Of a stretch of DNA of 64,000 nucleotides, positions 1 to 8,691 are shown one piece after another. Numbering within the stretch: position 1 is the first letter of the stretch; every line of letters begins with the position of its first letter. The notes under the pieces are model-generated. The model was not told the origin of the DNA and did not search any database. It saw nothing but the letters and a program-made list of their open reading frames with translations. The DNA comes from Klebsiella quasipneumoniae subsp. quasipneumoniae (lineage in GTDB: Bacteria > Pseudomonadota > Gammaproteobacteria > Enterobacterales > Enterobacteriaceae). The translations under genes and the position numbers were made by a program. Where the stretch lies: the NCBI RefSeq assembly GCF_020525925.1, contig NZ_CP084877.1, positions 99,752-163,751 of the forward strand, given 5' to 3'.

Positions 1-74
1 ATTGGTTTTCCGGTCAGGGCTCATCCATCCGATCATGTCCAAGATATCATCATTGTTACCAACGGTGCAAAACT

Positions 75-606
75 GGGTCTTCCGCAACTTAGGTGGAGTT
101 GTTTAAGCCAGAGGGCTCATGACTCGTCGTCGAAGTAACTCGAAGCCAGCTCGACCGTACATCTGTCGTTTCAGCATCTTCAGGCGGTTTACATGGCCTT
201 CCACAACGCCATTACTCCATCTGCTGCTTATCGCTTCGTGTATTGCTGTTGCATCCGCTTCCATACTGGCCGCAACACGCTGAAGGTCAATGAGCCCACT
301 TTGACTTACGTCAGTGAACGATTGATTTAACTGCGATTTATTCTTCGTTTTCAGCATTCGATAGAAGTCGAGCGACAGCTGTTGCGCCATTTTCAGTTGC
401 GGTTCTTTCTGGCACATCGATTCGATGAAGCGGGATGCATAGTTTTCTTCTCCTCTGATCATTCGCCAGGGCATTAACCAGCGGCTTACCCTGGATGCTG
501 AGGGGAGTCGAACTGGGGCGATAACGGGACTGTTAACCTGCTTACGCCACTTAGCCACAACATCCCTGACCGTCGTTTCGCTCCCGGTGAAGCCAACATT
601 TACCAT
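75..606 (-). mobile_element. Truncated ISL3-family insertion sequence
   Basis: The + strand from 75 begins GGGTCTTCCGCAAC, the GGG-type end expected of an ISL3 element. It lies 28 bases outside the stop codon of an ISL3-type transposase fragment, the usual geometry of an IS end. No matching inverted end is visible on the other side, where the coding sequence stops near 606 and a different IS-type end follows at 624. I read this as one end of a larger element whose transposase 5' part was lost. The exact IS name cannot be assigned by eye. Confidence 0.6.
103..606 (-). pseudogene. ISL3-family transposase, C-terminal fragment
   Basis: This 167-codon frame matches the C-terminal part of ISL3 transposases. 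The diagnostic stretch is near its end: SNGVVEGHVNRLKMLKRQMY, followed by GRAGFELLRRR. This region carries the last catalytic glutamate (the E of VEG) of the DDE domain. Family members are normally well over 400 residues, so the N-terminal zinc-binding and helix-turn-helix parts and the first catalytic aspartates are missing. The ATG at 604-606 is probably not a real start, only where the surviving frame opens. The product should be inactive. Confidence 0.75.
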
Positions 607-618
607 CTCCCTCCAAGC

Positions 619-951
619 CTATATTTGCAACAGTGCCAGTATTCTCCTCCCAGATGATACTAGCTGAATGATTTCCATCGAATTACTGTAATGTAGTACC
701 ACCCGCAGAAACGCCCAAGGTATTGGCCGGATGTTATGCGGTCGAGAAACGCATGACTCCACAAGATACGCACAGGGTTGTTGTTTATCCATCTCTCGGG
801 CTAGTGTATCCATCAGGGCGGATTTGTTTTTATCACCATTTTGTCTATAAGTCAGAAAAGGAATAATGTTGGGAAAAACAGTTATCAAGGGAATCGGTAA
901 CAGCAGCATTATCTTAATGAATAAATCCCACACAAAAAATACCTTACTCAT
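619..951 (-). CDS. Hypothetical membrane protein
   Basis: A 110-residue frame with an ATG at 949-951 and a hydrophobic N-terminal third (roughly residues 5-34) that could be one or two membrane segments; the rest has no motif I recognise. There is no convincing ribosome binding site before the ATG. The last residues run through the IS6-type repeat at 624-637, so the 3' end may have been created by a rearrangement. It may be a remnant or not a gene at all. Confidence 0.25.
   Translation of the reverse strand: MSKVFFVWDLFIKIMLLLPIPLITVFPNIIPFLTYRQNGDKNKSALMDTLAREMDKQQPCAYLVESCVSRPHNIRPIPWAFLRVVLHYSNSMEIIQLVSSGRRILALLQI
624..637. repeat. IS6/IS26-type terminal inverted repeat remnant
   Basis: The + strand TTTGCAACAGTGCC is an exact copy of the 14-base terminal repeat of IS26 and its relatives, in the orientation of a right end. 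No IS6 transposase is attached on either side. It sits exactly where the ISL3 transposase frame breaks off. It is best read as a scar of an IS6-family rearrangement. Confidence 0.6.
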
Positions 952-2049
952 TCGACTTCGTGTTATACATACCAGTATTTATAACAGTTTTAATCATCTA
1001 AATAGTCTTTTCAAGTATAGAACGTTATATTGAACATCAAACAGTTATTAAGGCTGGGATTGACTAAAGCGTTTTCTTTTCAAATACAATATGACGGTGT
1101 GGCTTTACAACAATACAACTGATGCATGAGCCATCTCTTTGAGTGGATCAATAGCCCGGCTCTGCATCAGTTGGAACAAGCCGAATGGAGGTTGCCAATT
1201 TTCACGACTTATTCAATCACCGTTGACCTGCTCCCCGTATTTTCACACAGACTGCTGTTAGTTACTTCCGCCTTTGGCACAAAGCAGACGTTAAGACTTA
1301 CAGCATCGGGAAACTTCTGGATGCCGCGTCAGCGGCATGGAGGCGCCAGATGAGGTTACATGTGTCTGTGGCGTCAAATGGCGCCGAAAGCCCGGCGTAG
1401 CCGGTTACCGGGCTATAAATTCTGCCACCCTACCCCCTGCCCTGATTAGCCTTAACCATCTAACAGCAATGAAGAAGTCAAAGTAATCCCTTTTAACCCC
1501 GGTGAGCGGGCTTTACGGCGTTTACGACGTAAAGGGCGTGATTTCCGGGGCCTTAGCGGCGGCAGCTTGCTGCTGACGCTTAGGGGGATGTTCATCAACT
1601 ATTTCAGCGACACCAGGAAACTTAACACGGTAGCTGCAAAGCCATACCCGCTCAAAACGTCTCAGGAGCCTCTGTACGCGGTCGGAGTGGTCCCGGCAAG
1701 GCGATAGCCGCAGTCGGGGCGTATCTCCGCGTTAGCGGGCCGGAGGGCCGCTTACGAGCGTGTACCAAACAACTGCCCGCAGCCCCATTCACAGCGATGA
1801 AGAAGAGTAGTTACAACACCCATCATTAAAAGCGACACTACTCCCGGCCTTCGGCCGGGGGCGGCGGCGCTTTTCAGTGGTGGGGAGGGGCACCTGGCCG
1901 GCAAACCGGCGCCGGTTTTATGATTAACTTCCTTATGAATGCTGTAACTAATGTGGTTCTCCGGTCGGGGCCCGTCGCGAAGCGATGGGAGCTCTTTCTG
2001 ATGTTGCCGAACCGGCGCGACCGTCAGGTCGCTGCAAGGGCGGGCATTC
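952..2049. other. Non-coding stretch beyond oriR
   Basis: No convincing gene lies here; short frames (for example 1126-1353 and 1920-2108) lack ribosome binding sites and family signatures. It holds a CTTTACG/CGTAAAG inverted repeat at about 1511-1534 and a GC-rich hairpin, CCCGGCC-TTC-GGCCGGG, near 1843-1860. In R1 and R100 the corresponding DNA downstream of oriR is also largely non-coding. Confidence 0.4.
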
Positions 2050-2240
2050 TCCGCAGCCTGTCCACAGGGCAGGCGATGAACAGGTTATGTGTTTACAGGA
2101 TTTATTAAAGGATCTTTAAAAGAGATACAGAGCTGATGTTTAAAAGGAACCACGCGCCCTGAAAGGACGACGAGCAGCGCTTTGAGAAAACATCGGTTAG
2201 CGCTATATGAAATACTCCCTTGCAGTTATATGTGGATAAC
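2050..2240 (-). other. oriR: IncFII-type replication origin (oriR)
   Basis: The minus strand carries a perfect DnaA box, TTATCCACA (2231-2239), about 175 bases beyond the repA stop codon. This is the R1 arrangement, in which a cis element of about 170 bases separates repA from the DnaA box of oriR. An A+T-rich stretch rich in TTTAAA follows at about 2105-2150, where melting would be expected. RepA made from the neighbouring gene would bind here in cis. The box is seen directly; the outer limits of the origin are inferred from R1. Confidence 0.7.
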
Positions 2241-2378
2241 AGAAATCGGCCGTCAGAAGTGACGCCGGCGATAACATTTAAGGCCACGTTGACGCCAGGA
2301 AGACCGGAATTATGGTGAGGAAAGCAGACCTGAAGATAAGATAATACGTAGTAGCCGGCCAACAGGCGTGCGAAAGCC

Positions 2379-2400
2379 TCCGGCGCCGGCCGGATTTTTT
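2379..2400 (+). terminator. Intrinsic terminator facing repA
   Basis: TCCGGC, loop GCCG, GCCGGA, then six T residues on the + strand. It lies between oriR and the repA stop and would stop transcripts running into repA from the antisense side. It falls inside the stretch equivalent to the R1 cis element. Confidence 0.5.
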
Positions 2401-2413
2401 AAGGAAGGTAATG

Positions 2414-3271
2414 TTATATGGGGACAGTGGCCAGTCGCGTGTAGTTGTTCCCGCGCGACAGCAGCATGCGCTCCTGCACACGACGCTCAACCTCACGCTT
2501 GAGCGCTTCATGATCGCCCCTGAAGCGGCCGGTGGCGTACTCCCGGGTCAGTTGCTGACGCACGCGCGTCTCGATATCCTTACGCTGCCGTGAAGCATCC
2601 CGCCTGGCGGTTGCCCGCTTCCGGCCGTGACTTTTGCGTTCAGACTGGTAGCTGCGAAAACGCTCACGCACGAACCGCCACGCTTTTGCGATCAGCTCGT
2701 CCATCTCCAGGGGTTTCATTTTCTGCTTTTTGCGCTGCAGGTTTTCCCACTCCACACGGCTGCGGCGCGCGGCCACCACAGCCACCTCAGAAACGTCAAG
2801 CGCGGAAAACAGAGCCGGGGTGAAGGTGATATCGGTCGGGATGTTACAGCCGATCTGCGGGTCATATTCCGTCTGATAGGTGATGAGCCCCAGCTCCGCC
2901 AGAAACTTCAGCGCCCGGGTGGCACGGCTGACTGACAGGTTACCGCTCCTGGACTCGGTGGCCAGTCCACACTCGATGGCCATATTGGTAATCGAGCGCT
3001 GCACGCGATTGGCCAGCGGATCATAGTGAAAACACATTGCCTGCAGTAGCGCGTCAATTGCACGCCGGCGCAACAGTGGTGGCATCCTGTGCCGCTTACC
3101 CAGCGAACGCAAAAACGCCACATGAATGGAAAAATCAAAACGGGACGTGAAGCCTTCGGCTTTCGCCATCAGCTTACGGCAGAACGGCAGGGTCTTTTTC
3201 CCTTCACGCGGCGTGAATACCGGATTCGGGTTTTTAACCTGTGAATAGTGGTTTTGAAGGATATCAGTCAC
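2414..3271 (-). CDS. repA: IncFII replication initiation protein RepA
   Basis: A 285-residue protein of the IncFII (R1/R100) RepA family, which binds oriR in cis, recruits host replication proteins and sets copy number. Family landmarks are [15 protein letters not shown] near the start, [20 protein letters not shown] around residue 86, [12 protein letters not shown] near 117, and a very basic C-terminal third. The length matches R1 RepA. The ATG at 3269-3271 overlaps the stop codon of the tap leader frame, so translation is probably coupled to tap, as in R1. Upstream lie the CopA target and CopB. The gene is intact. Confidence 0.97.
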   Translation of the reverse strand: MTDILQNHYSQVKNPNPVFTPREGKKTLPFCRKLMAKAEGFTSRFDFSIHVAFLRSLGKRHRMPPLLRRRAIDALLQAMCFHYDPLANRVQRSITNMAIECGLATESRSGNLSVSRATRALKFLAELGLITYQTEYDPQIGCNIPTDITFTPALFSALDVSEVAVVAARRSRVEWENLQRKKQKMKPLEMDELIAKAWRFVRERFRSYQSERKSHGRKRATARRDASRQRKDIETRVRQQLTREYATGRFRGDHEALKREVERRVQERMLLSRGNNYTRLATVPI

Positions 3272-3341
3272 CGCTTCCTGCGCTTATGTTGCACGGAAGG
3301 AGCGAATGACACAGAAACTGATCTTGAAGTTTTCTGAGCAT
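3264..3341 (-). CDS. tap: RepA leader peptide Tap
   Basis: A 25-residue peptide, [20 protein letters not shown] then AGSGD, nearly identical to R1 Tap. Its translation opens the structure that hides the repA ribosome binding site. It stops inside the repA start region, the overlap expected for stop-start coupling. The ATG at 3339-3341 follows GAGGAG (complement of 3351-3356) at 9 bases; another ATG at 3345-3347 is too close to that site. CopA pairing upstream blocks Tap translation and thereby RepA synthesis. Confidence 0.9.
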   Translation of the reverse strand: MLRKLQDQFLCHSLLPCNISAGSGD

Positions 3342-3352
3342 GTACATATACT
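3324..3352 (+). promoter_or_regulatory. Promoter of copA antisense RNA
   Basis: TTGAAG (3324-3329), 17 bases, TATACT (3347-3352): a strong sigma-70 promoter pointing against repA. Transcription would begin near 3359, at the foot of the first CopA stem-loop. Confidence 0.8.
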
Positions 3353-3358
3353 CCTCGC

Positions 3359-3443
3359 ATAGAGCAACACGTTCTATGCAGTTTATGAAGGCCCCGTTAA
3401 TCTTTTCCTTCCGCCAAGATTGAAGAAGATTATCGGGGTTTTT
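3359..3443 (+). ncRNA. copA: CopA antisense RNA (replication control, incRNA)
   Basis: This is the countertranscript to the repA leader. Two stem-loops are visible on the + strand. The small one pairs GCATAG with CTATGC (3357-3379). The large one has arms at about 3392-3409 and 3421-3437, CCCCGTTAATCTTTTC against GAAGATTATCGGGG, followed by TTTTTGCTTTTC as terminator. The large loop closely matches the R1 CopA loop II sequence. CopA binds its target in repA mRNA, prevents Tap translation, and so limits copy number and sets incompatibility. Confidence 0.88.
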
Positions 3444-3532
3444 GCTTTTCTGGTCCCGGGTAGATACCTCATCAGAACCAGTTCCCTGCCACCTTAGGGC
3501 GTGGCACACCCAAAATTATTCAGACCATCAAC

Positions 3533-3561
3533 AATCTAGCACTCAATAAAAACATGATCAA
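3533..3561 (-). promoter_or_regulatory. Probable repA promoter, CopB-regulated
   Basis: On the minus strand, TTGATC (complement of 3556-3561), a 17-base spacer and TAGATT (complement of 3533-3538) lie at the 3' end of copB. This is where the CopB-repressed repA promoter sits in R1. The repressor role of CopB here is inferred from that position. Confidence 0.55.
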
Positions 3562-3836
3562 GAATGTGAAGTCTTTACATCTATAAGACCACGTTCTGTA
3601 AGCTCTCGCTCGAGGAGTTTCTCGATAAACTGGGCTTGTGTCAGACCTTCTTCCTCACAAACCGCTATCATCACGTCCTTTAGTGGGTTTTTAACAAAAA
3701 CCTTAACTTCTTTATGAGTTTCGCGTTTCCGCGCAATTGCGGCAAGCTGCCTCTCACTGGCAGACATTGGCTTACCTTTCCGGTATGCACGTTTTGCATT
3801 CGTAGAGGAAGTGGTTTTATCTGCTGAACGTGACAT
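3558..3836 (-). CDS. repA2: Replication regulatory protein CopB/RepA2
   Basis: A small basic protein of 92 residues resembling R1 Cop[18 protein letters not shown] in the N-terminal part, [14 protein letters not shown] in the middle, and [14 protein letters not shown] near the end. In R1 the tetrameric CopB represses the repA promoter, which lies just downstream here. The ATG at 3834-3836 has GGAGAG as ribosome binding site. The gene opens the rep operon, ahead of the copA target, tap and repA. Its middle diverges from R1 CopB, as is usual between FII subgroups. Confidence 0.88.
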   Translation of the reverse strand: MSRSADKTTSSTNAKRAYRKGKPMSASERQLAAIARKRETHKEVKVFVKNPLKDVMIAVCEEEGLTQAQFIEKLLERELTERGLIDVKTSHS

Positions 3837-4155
3837 TTATCGCTCTCCTGACACCTCAGAAATGTCTTCGGAACGGAGGATACTACAGAACTCTCAGATC
3901 CTGCAAATCAATAACTTACTTTCAATTTGCAAGAGATCCTTTCTAAAATTGTAATTTGTATTGGCGTACAAATTTCAACTGAATGAGATGCCTATGTCCT
4001 CTTTTAGAGAGTGGGAGAGTAGCCCCATCCTGAACTAAAAGTGAGTACCTTCAGGGGCAAGGCTTAAGAGATAAGATACGAGCGACGGGCGGACCAGGCG
4101 CTTTAGCATGGACGTAAGTAAACCGTATTGATGCTCGTTTTATGTCTGAGGAGCA
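3837..4155. other. Intergenic DNA upstream of copB
   Basis: An A+T-rich stretch that should contain the copB promoter on the minus strand. I see TTGCAA- and TTGAAA-like hexamers near 3920-3945 but no clear matched pair. No open frame or repeat of note. Confidence 0.3.
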
Positions 4156-4714
4156 TTAATAAGCCCGTTTCCAGTCCGTACCCTGCGACCAGCGAGTCAA
4201 CCAGTGCTGCAGATAGCGTTGAGCAACGACTGGATCATCCCATACGACAAGCACGTTCTCTGAATTGACCCGATCAGCGGCGGGTGTAGTTAAAAGACCC
4301 GACTTCAATATTGCGGCCGTCGGCAATGATGACTTTGTCGTGCATGATTTTGTACTGCGACACTGTGCGAACCGGGATGCCGGCATTGACCAGAAGATTC
4401 ATGGCCGCCAGGCTCGCCTGGTTTTGCTTGCCGGTATTGGCTTTCCAGTCCAGAACCACTTTCACATCGACACCACGCCGCTTTGCCCTGACAAGCGCAC
4501 CGGCGACTTCAGGCGAGGTAAAGGAATACCCCATCAGTCGGATTTCCTGCTGCGCAGAATCAATAGTCTTCAGGACCAACTGCAGAGCCGTTCCTTCCGG
4601 AGAATATCCCGTCTCGATGCTGGCGGCATACACGGCCGGAACAGGTGCACACAAAGCCAGGCTGATAAGCCCCGACAGACAACATTTGTGGAGTGTACGG
4701 TTCATTTTTTTCAC
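4156..4714 (-). pseudogene. Phospholipase D-type endonuclease (Nuc/EndA), frameshifted
   Basis: The frame starts at 4714 with a signal peptide (LSGLISLALCAPVPAVYA). It then has the single HKD motif of plasmid Nuc-type nucleases, IMHDKVIIADGRNIEVGSFN, and stops after GSFNYTRR at 4274. The rest of the family C-terminus (AADRVNSENVLVVWDDP up to WKRAY) continues in another frame to 4156. The break lies in a CGC-CGC context near 4280-4287, where family members are expected to read CGC-GCC; two bases seem missing. The secreted protein would keep the HKD residues but lose about 40 residues that should complete the fold. A sequencing error is possible. Confidence 0.85.
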
Positions 4715-4954
4715 AGTATTTCCTTAACGGGTGTTTAAGAAACGCCGGGAGCGGGGGAAACTGGCTTTTCCCCGTTCCCGGGGTTGGACAACGACGCCAT
4801 GCGGAGGCGTCAGGATTTTGTGGTATGCCGAAACCAGTAGCAGACGGGTCCGTCGCCGGTATCGTGGACAGAGCCCAGAAACCATCCATCATGGGGTCAG
4901 TTTGGCGACAGGAAAAAATAATGGATATCTAGTAATTATTCTTCAAATCCAGAG

Positions 4955-4991
4955 TTAAAAATGTGCGGATTCATCACCTGAACCCGCACAT
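4955..4991 (-). terminator. Terminator of the bacteriocin-immunity operon
   Basis: An 8-bp stem, ATGTGCGG (4961-4968) with CCGCACAT (4984-4991), lies just past the immunity gene. On the minus strand it is followed by TTTTTAA. It closes the operon before any lysis gene could be read. Confidence 0.6.
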
Positions 4992-4995
4992 CCAA

Positions 4996-5253
4996 TCACG
5001 ATTTTTTAAAACCTGGCTTACCGTTAGCAGCTCGCCATTCCTTTACGGTTTTAACAATTCCTTTCGCCGAAGAATCTTCGCCTACCTTAGGCTTGAAGAT
5101 GAGGTTCCAACCAGCAGGATGCTCTGTTAGTTGGGCGAACGAATAAATAGCATCATCGTTCTCTTTGTCAGTTGGAAAATCAGCAGCGATTATTTTACTA
5201 ACAAAAGCAGTAAATTCTTCTTCCGTAAAATCTGAAATTTTATTACCAGCCAT
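4996..5253 (-). CDS. DNase bacteriocin immunity protein (Im9/pyocin immunity family)
   Basis: An 85-residue acidic protein of the colicin E/pyocin immunity fold. It matches Im9-type proteins at ISDFTEEEF near the start, LTEHPAG in the middle, and KGIVKTVKEWRAANGKPGFK at the end. It should bind and neutralise the C-terminal DNase of the upstream bacteriocin. I chose the ATG at 5251-5253 because AAAGGA lies 7-8 bases before it. It follows the bacteriocin stop by one base. The helix III hot spot, DLIYYP in colicin E immunity proteins, reads NLIFKP here, so cognate specificity probably differs. Confidence 0.9.
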   Translation of the reverse strand: MAGNKISDFTEEEFTAFVSKIIAADFPTDKENDDAIYSFAQLTEHPAGWNLIFKPKVGEDSSAKGIVKTVKEWRAANGKPGFKKS

Positions 5254-5254
5254 T

Positions 5255-7576
5255 TTATTTTCCTTTATGTGTCTCAATATGATTTTTAGGTGTTAGCGCC
5301 TTAATGTTATCGACATCCATAACAGCCCCTCCTTGAGATATTTCTTTTTCGTGGTGTAATTCAATTTTAACACGTTTCCCTACTGATTCTAAAAAGTCCG
5401 CAGTAGGTGCCCTTCCAGCTTTCATCTGATTAATATCAGCTTCACTAAATTGCTTGCTTAGTGCAGAATCGTCAGCAACCGCTTTCCAGAACGCCCGACG
5501 GGTAGAATCAAAACTACCGAAAGTCTTCCCGCGTAATTTATCCGCAATCTGGGAAGGAACAGGAGCACCATCCCCGGTACTGGCCCCCCCCATCCAGTTA
5601 TTGCCAACGTTCTGCCCTTTGCCGCTTACTGTACCGGGCATGTTACGAGGGCTACGGTACATCACATACAGCGGTTTTAGGCCGGACTCCGGTGGAAACA
5701 CCAGAATAATATCGTCAAAATCGAGGTCATCCGCTACCGGCGTCACGGTTTTATCTGTAGCCTGTGGCGCCGAAATCTGATCACCGGTATGCAGAATACG
5801 CTCCGGTAGTGGTACCGGCCCGCTTAGCGTCAGTGGTCCATTTGCACCAAGTGCGTCAGCCGGGCTGACAAAAATAGTTTGCGCCGGTACATCTGCGACA
5901 GCGGGAAGAGTATAGCCCCAGTAGCCGGTTTCCTTATCCAGTACAGCACGAGCGACCTTCACGGCACCGGCAGTATTGGTTTTGACCAGCTGAACATCCA
6001 GAATGCCGCTATCATTCATAACCAGACGGCCACGAACCGGCATACTGACAGATGTTTTCTGATCTGCTGCTTTATTCAATGCCGCGGTATCAGGCAGACC
6101 AAACGCATCGCCAGGCATCATCGAACTGATATCCCGACCGGGCACCATATCACTACCGACGCCAACTGATTTCGATAACACAAGACCGACAATGGTTAAT
6201 GCTACTGGGTTAGCCACCACAGCGATACTTAACGTCGCCAGAGCCTCGCTGATGAAAGCTCCCAGGCTGGCCGCAGCATCAGCCGACAGAGTAAAACCTC
6301 CACGTGACGCAGTTGACCAGGTCAGAGGAATAGCAAAAGGTGCCGCTGTAGCCGGGATACCCCTGACAGCCTGAATCTCTGAAGATTTCAGTTTATCTGC
6401 GGCTGTACAACGGGCCTGCAGCGCTTTTGCTTTTTCAGCAATGGCTCTGGCCTCCTCAGCGGCTTTCGCTGCTGCATCAGCCTGTCGTTTTTTTTCTGCC
6501 GCAGCGGCGGCTGCTGCTTCCGCCTCCTGGCGTTTACGTTCAGCAGCGGCGGCTTGTTCTGCGGACGCTAATGCAGCCTGGGCAGCCTGACGGCGCGTTT
6601 CTGCAGCATTATAGGCAGCTGATGCCTGCAGACTGGCCTGCTCAGCGGCCGTTGCCTGACTGGCAAGACTGGTAGCAGCATTTCGTTTGTTCACCGCATC
6701 ATTCTGCTCTGCATCAACCTGAGCTTTTGTGATCCCAGATGGATAGAACCGGTATCCCCAGTGGTCATGTTCTTTATTCGAACTGATAACCTCCCATTTT
6801 TGGGTACCGTATTGGCCGTTATTATTTAGAGTGAGGCCTTTAATGCTTTGCTGCAGATCCTGATATTTTTTCTCAGCCTGAGTTGCTACTGGTACGGCAT
6901 CGATAGCTTCCTTTCGCTTATTCTTCGCTGTATTAAGGGCATTATCTGCCACTGTTTTCAGGCGTGATGCTTCAGCAGTCGCCTGATTCAGATTATTACG
7001 CGCATCAGGAACAGTTTGATGTTGACCTGCAGCAGCCGCAGCAGAAATCGCATTCTGACGTTCTTTTTCAGCAGCGGCGGATGCCGCTGCTGTTTTCGCT
7101 GCGAATGCTTTTGCAGCCTCTTCTGCTTGCTGTTTTTCCTTAGCTACCTTCTCCGCTCGTGCAGCTTTTTCTGCTTCTGATGGGCCTACAGCCACAAAAG
7201 CGCGGGTAGTATGTTCGTTATTACCAGCCCCGGATGATCGGTTTTCCCAGTATCCCATCTGCCCGTTATGCATAACAAGAGACTGTCCCTGTGGCCCCTG
7301 CCCACCCTGACTTCCGCCATTACCGGTAGAAGAACTGCGGACACCATCGAAGCCACTGACAGTTGTTGAGCCTTCCTCAGAGGACACAGTGTGAATCTGC
7401 CCCCGAATATCCGCCATATACCCACCATTACCATCACTGCGAATATTCGAGACATCTGATGCCCGGATTTGCGTCCCACCAAAACTATTAAACTGATTAG
7501 CCACATCACTGGCAGAAGGAGAGCTAAGGCCTGAGCTCGTAGCACCCTCACCGTTATAGTTAAATCCACCAATCAC
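5255..7576 (-). CDS. HNH DNase bacteriocin, klebicin/S-type pyocin class
   Basis: About 773 residues. The N-terminus is Gly/Ser-rich (GGFNYNGEGATSSG), typical of translocation domains. A very Ala/Glu/Lys-rich, probably coiled-coil stretch spans roughly residues 130-390. An S-type pyocin domain follows (about 480-660, with KETGYWGYTLP and ILVFPPESGLKPLYVMYR). The C-terminal nuclease carries the colicin E2/E9 H-N-H signature, ELHHEKEISQGG then DNIKALTPKNHIETHKGK. It should kill related cells by cutting DNA after import. No ATG opens the frame; the GTG at 7574-7576 with AAGGA just upstream is the best start, and a TTG at 7609 is less likely. Tandem LexA boxes lie upstream. No lysis gene follows. 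Confidence 0.92.
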   Translation of the reverse strand: MIGGFNYNGEGATSSGLSSPSASDVANQFNSFGGTQIRASDVSNIRSDGNGGYMADIRGQIHTVSSEEGSTTVSGFDGVRSSSTGNGGSQGGQGPQGQSLVMHNGQMGYWENRSSGAGNNEHTTRAFVAVGPSEAEKAARAEKVAKEKQQAEEAAKAFAAKTAAASAAAEKERQNAISAAAAAGQHQTVPDARNNLNQATAEASRLKTVADNALNTAKNKRKEAIDAVPVATQAEKKYQDLQQSIKGLTLNNNGQYGTQKWEVISSNKEHDHWGYRFYPSGITKAQVDAEQNDAVNKRNAATSLASQATAAEQASLQASAAYNAAETRRQAAQAALASAEQAAAAERKRQEAEAAAAAAAEKKRQADAAAKAAEEARAIAEKAKALQARCTAADKLKSSEIQAVRGIPATAAPFAIPLTWSTASRGGFTLSADAAASLGAFISEALATLSIAVVANPVALTIVGLVLSKSVGVGSDMVPGRDISSMMPGDAFGLPDTAALNKAADQKTSVSMPVRGRLVMNDSGILDVQLVKTNTAGAVKVARAVLDKETGYWGYTLPAVADVPAQTIFVSPADALGANGPLTLSGPVPLPERILHTGDQISAPQATDKTVTPVADDLDFDDIILVFPPESGLKPLYVMYRSPRNMPGTVSGKGQNVGNNWMGGASTGDGAPVPSQIADKLRGKTFGSFDSTRRAFWKAVADDSALSKQFSEADINQMKAGRAPTADFLESVGKRVKIELHHEKEISQGGAVMDVDNIKALTPKNHIETHKGK

Positions 7577-7689
7577 ACATTTCCTTCTTTTGTTTTTTTT
7601 GTTTTCCAATTTTCTGAAATACGGCGTGCGGTTTATTGCTTCAGGACAGCTATCCGGAGGCTGTTATTAGTTCTCTGCCACGCCAGTTA

Positions 7690-7719
7690 CTGCATATAAA
7701 AGCATGTATTTATATACAA
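7690..7719 (-). promoter_or_regulatory. Tandem overlapping LexA boxes (SOS control of bacteriocin)
   Basis: Two 16-bp LexA-like sites overlap by two bases: CTGCATATAAAAGCAT (7690-7705) and ATGTATTTATATACAA (7704-7719). Each departs slightly from CTG-N10-CAG. This paired arrangement is the hallmark of colicin promoters and gives tight repression with delayed induction. The promoter would drive the bacteriocin on the minus strand about 115 bases downstream. Confidence 0.8.
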
Positions 7720-7931
7720 TATTTTGATGCTGCTCTTGATATACCAGCTCTGTCAATATGTCGTGGTTAACAATATTTTTATTTATTTTCATTCACTTAA
7801 AAATAACAGCAGAGGTGGACCCGAGGCAGAATGCGGATCATCAGAAAGAAAAAAACGATTTGAGCTCTGATTCATAGCCCGATAGATTACTTAGTTCCCC
7901 CGAGTGCACGATAAAAAAGAGAGTATTTCTG

Positions 7932-8477
7932 ATGCCATTACCTGAGCGAATGAAACCCGCACGGGTCACCCGTAAACAGATGAAAGAACTGGTCAGTCAG
8001 CTGAATGACATTCTCGATCACATCGATAACGGGATGGACGAAAACAATGAAGAACTAAAACAGATGATGGCAGACTGGAATGCACAGGTCGTCATGCCCT
8101 GCGGGTTCTCTGATTTTCGTGATTTTTCATCCTGGACAAGTGCACTAGATTTCACCAGGATGGCGCTTAATCAGGAAAAATACCTTGATGACTTTACATG
8201 GACAGAACTGAACGACGTTATCAACTTCATACGCAAAGCAGAAGGTAGTGCATCTGACCACAGCTATGCACTCCAGTTACTGGAGATTAATTTCAGGGCA
8301 AACCCACTGGATCTCATCTATCACCCTGACTGCTGGTTCAATGATGAAGCATTGTTTCATGCTCGGCTGACTACCGAAGAAATTGGTGGCTACCTGATGA
8401 AAAAATCAGGTCGATGGCTCAACGATGCACCGGATATCCAGCTGGTGTATGCCATCCCCCAGGATGTTTATGATTAA
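7932..8477 (+). CDS. Conserved hypothetical protein, divergent from bacteriocin operon
   Basis: A 181-residue soluble acidic protein that I cannot place in a family. The N-terminus looks helical (RKQMKELVSQLNDILDHID), and the middle holds aromatic-rich segments such as GFSDFRDFSSWTSALDF and LIYHPDCWFNDEALFHARL. It has no signal peptide or membrane segment. It starts at an ATG with GAGAG 9-10 bases upstream and is the only + strand gene in this part of the plasmid. It begins about 210 bases from the bacteriocin LexA boxes and reads away from them. A link to bacteriocin biology is only positional. Confidence 0.7.
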   Translation: MPLPERMKPARVTRKQMKELVSQLNDILDHIDNGMDENNEELKQMMADWNAQVVMPCGFSDFRDFSSWTSALDFTRMALNQEKYLDDFTWTELNDVINFIRKAEGSASDHSYALQLLEINFRANPLDLIYHPDCWFNDEALFHARLTTEEIGGYLMKKSGRWLNDAPDIQLVYAIPQDVYD

Positions 8478-8691
8478 CCAAGTCACCATTTACCATAATC
8501 CCTTAATTGTAAGCACCGCCAGAACGGCCTCAGGGCGTTTCTGACGGGAAACTGGCAAAACACCGAAAACCCGCCAGAAACGCGCAGGGGCTGTTTTTAC
8601 GGCATGCATGAGTATGCACGCAAGTGCATAGCGCGGAAATTCATGCCATTCAGCCAGGGTAAGTCCTGTTTCCGGCGTTCTTCTGATTCCG
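8478..8691. other. Intergenic inverted-repeat region
   Basis: It contains a long interrupted inverted repeat: GGGCGTTTCTGACGGG near 8537 against CCCGCCAGAAACGC near 8570. This could form a hairpin between the convergent genes on either side and act as a two-way terminator. No gene is visible. Confidence 0.4.

Noticed and set aside
1126..1353. 75-codon + strand frame
   Set aside because: No ribosome binding site, no recognisable domain, and odd composition; at most a remnant.
4693..4958. Overlapping + strand frames between the nuclease and immunity genes
   Set aside because: They are short, mutually overlapping, lack ribosome binding sites and do not resemble a bacteriocin lysis protein on either strand.
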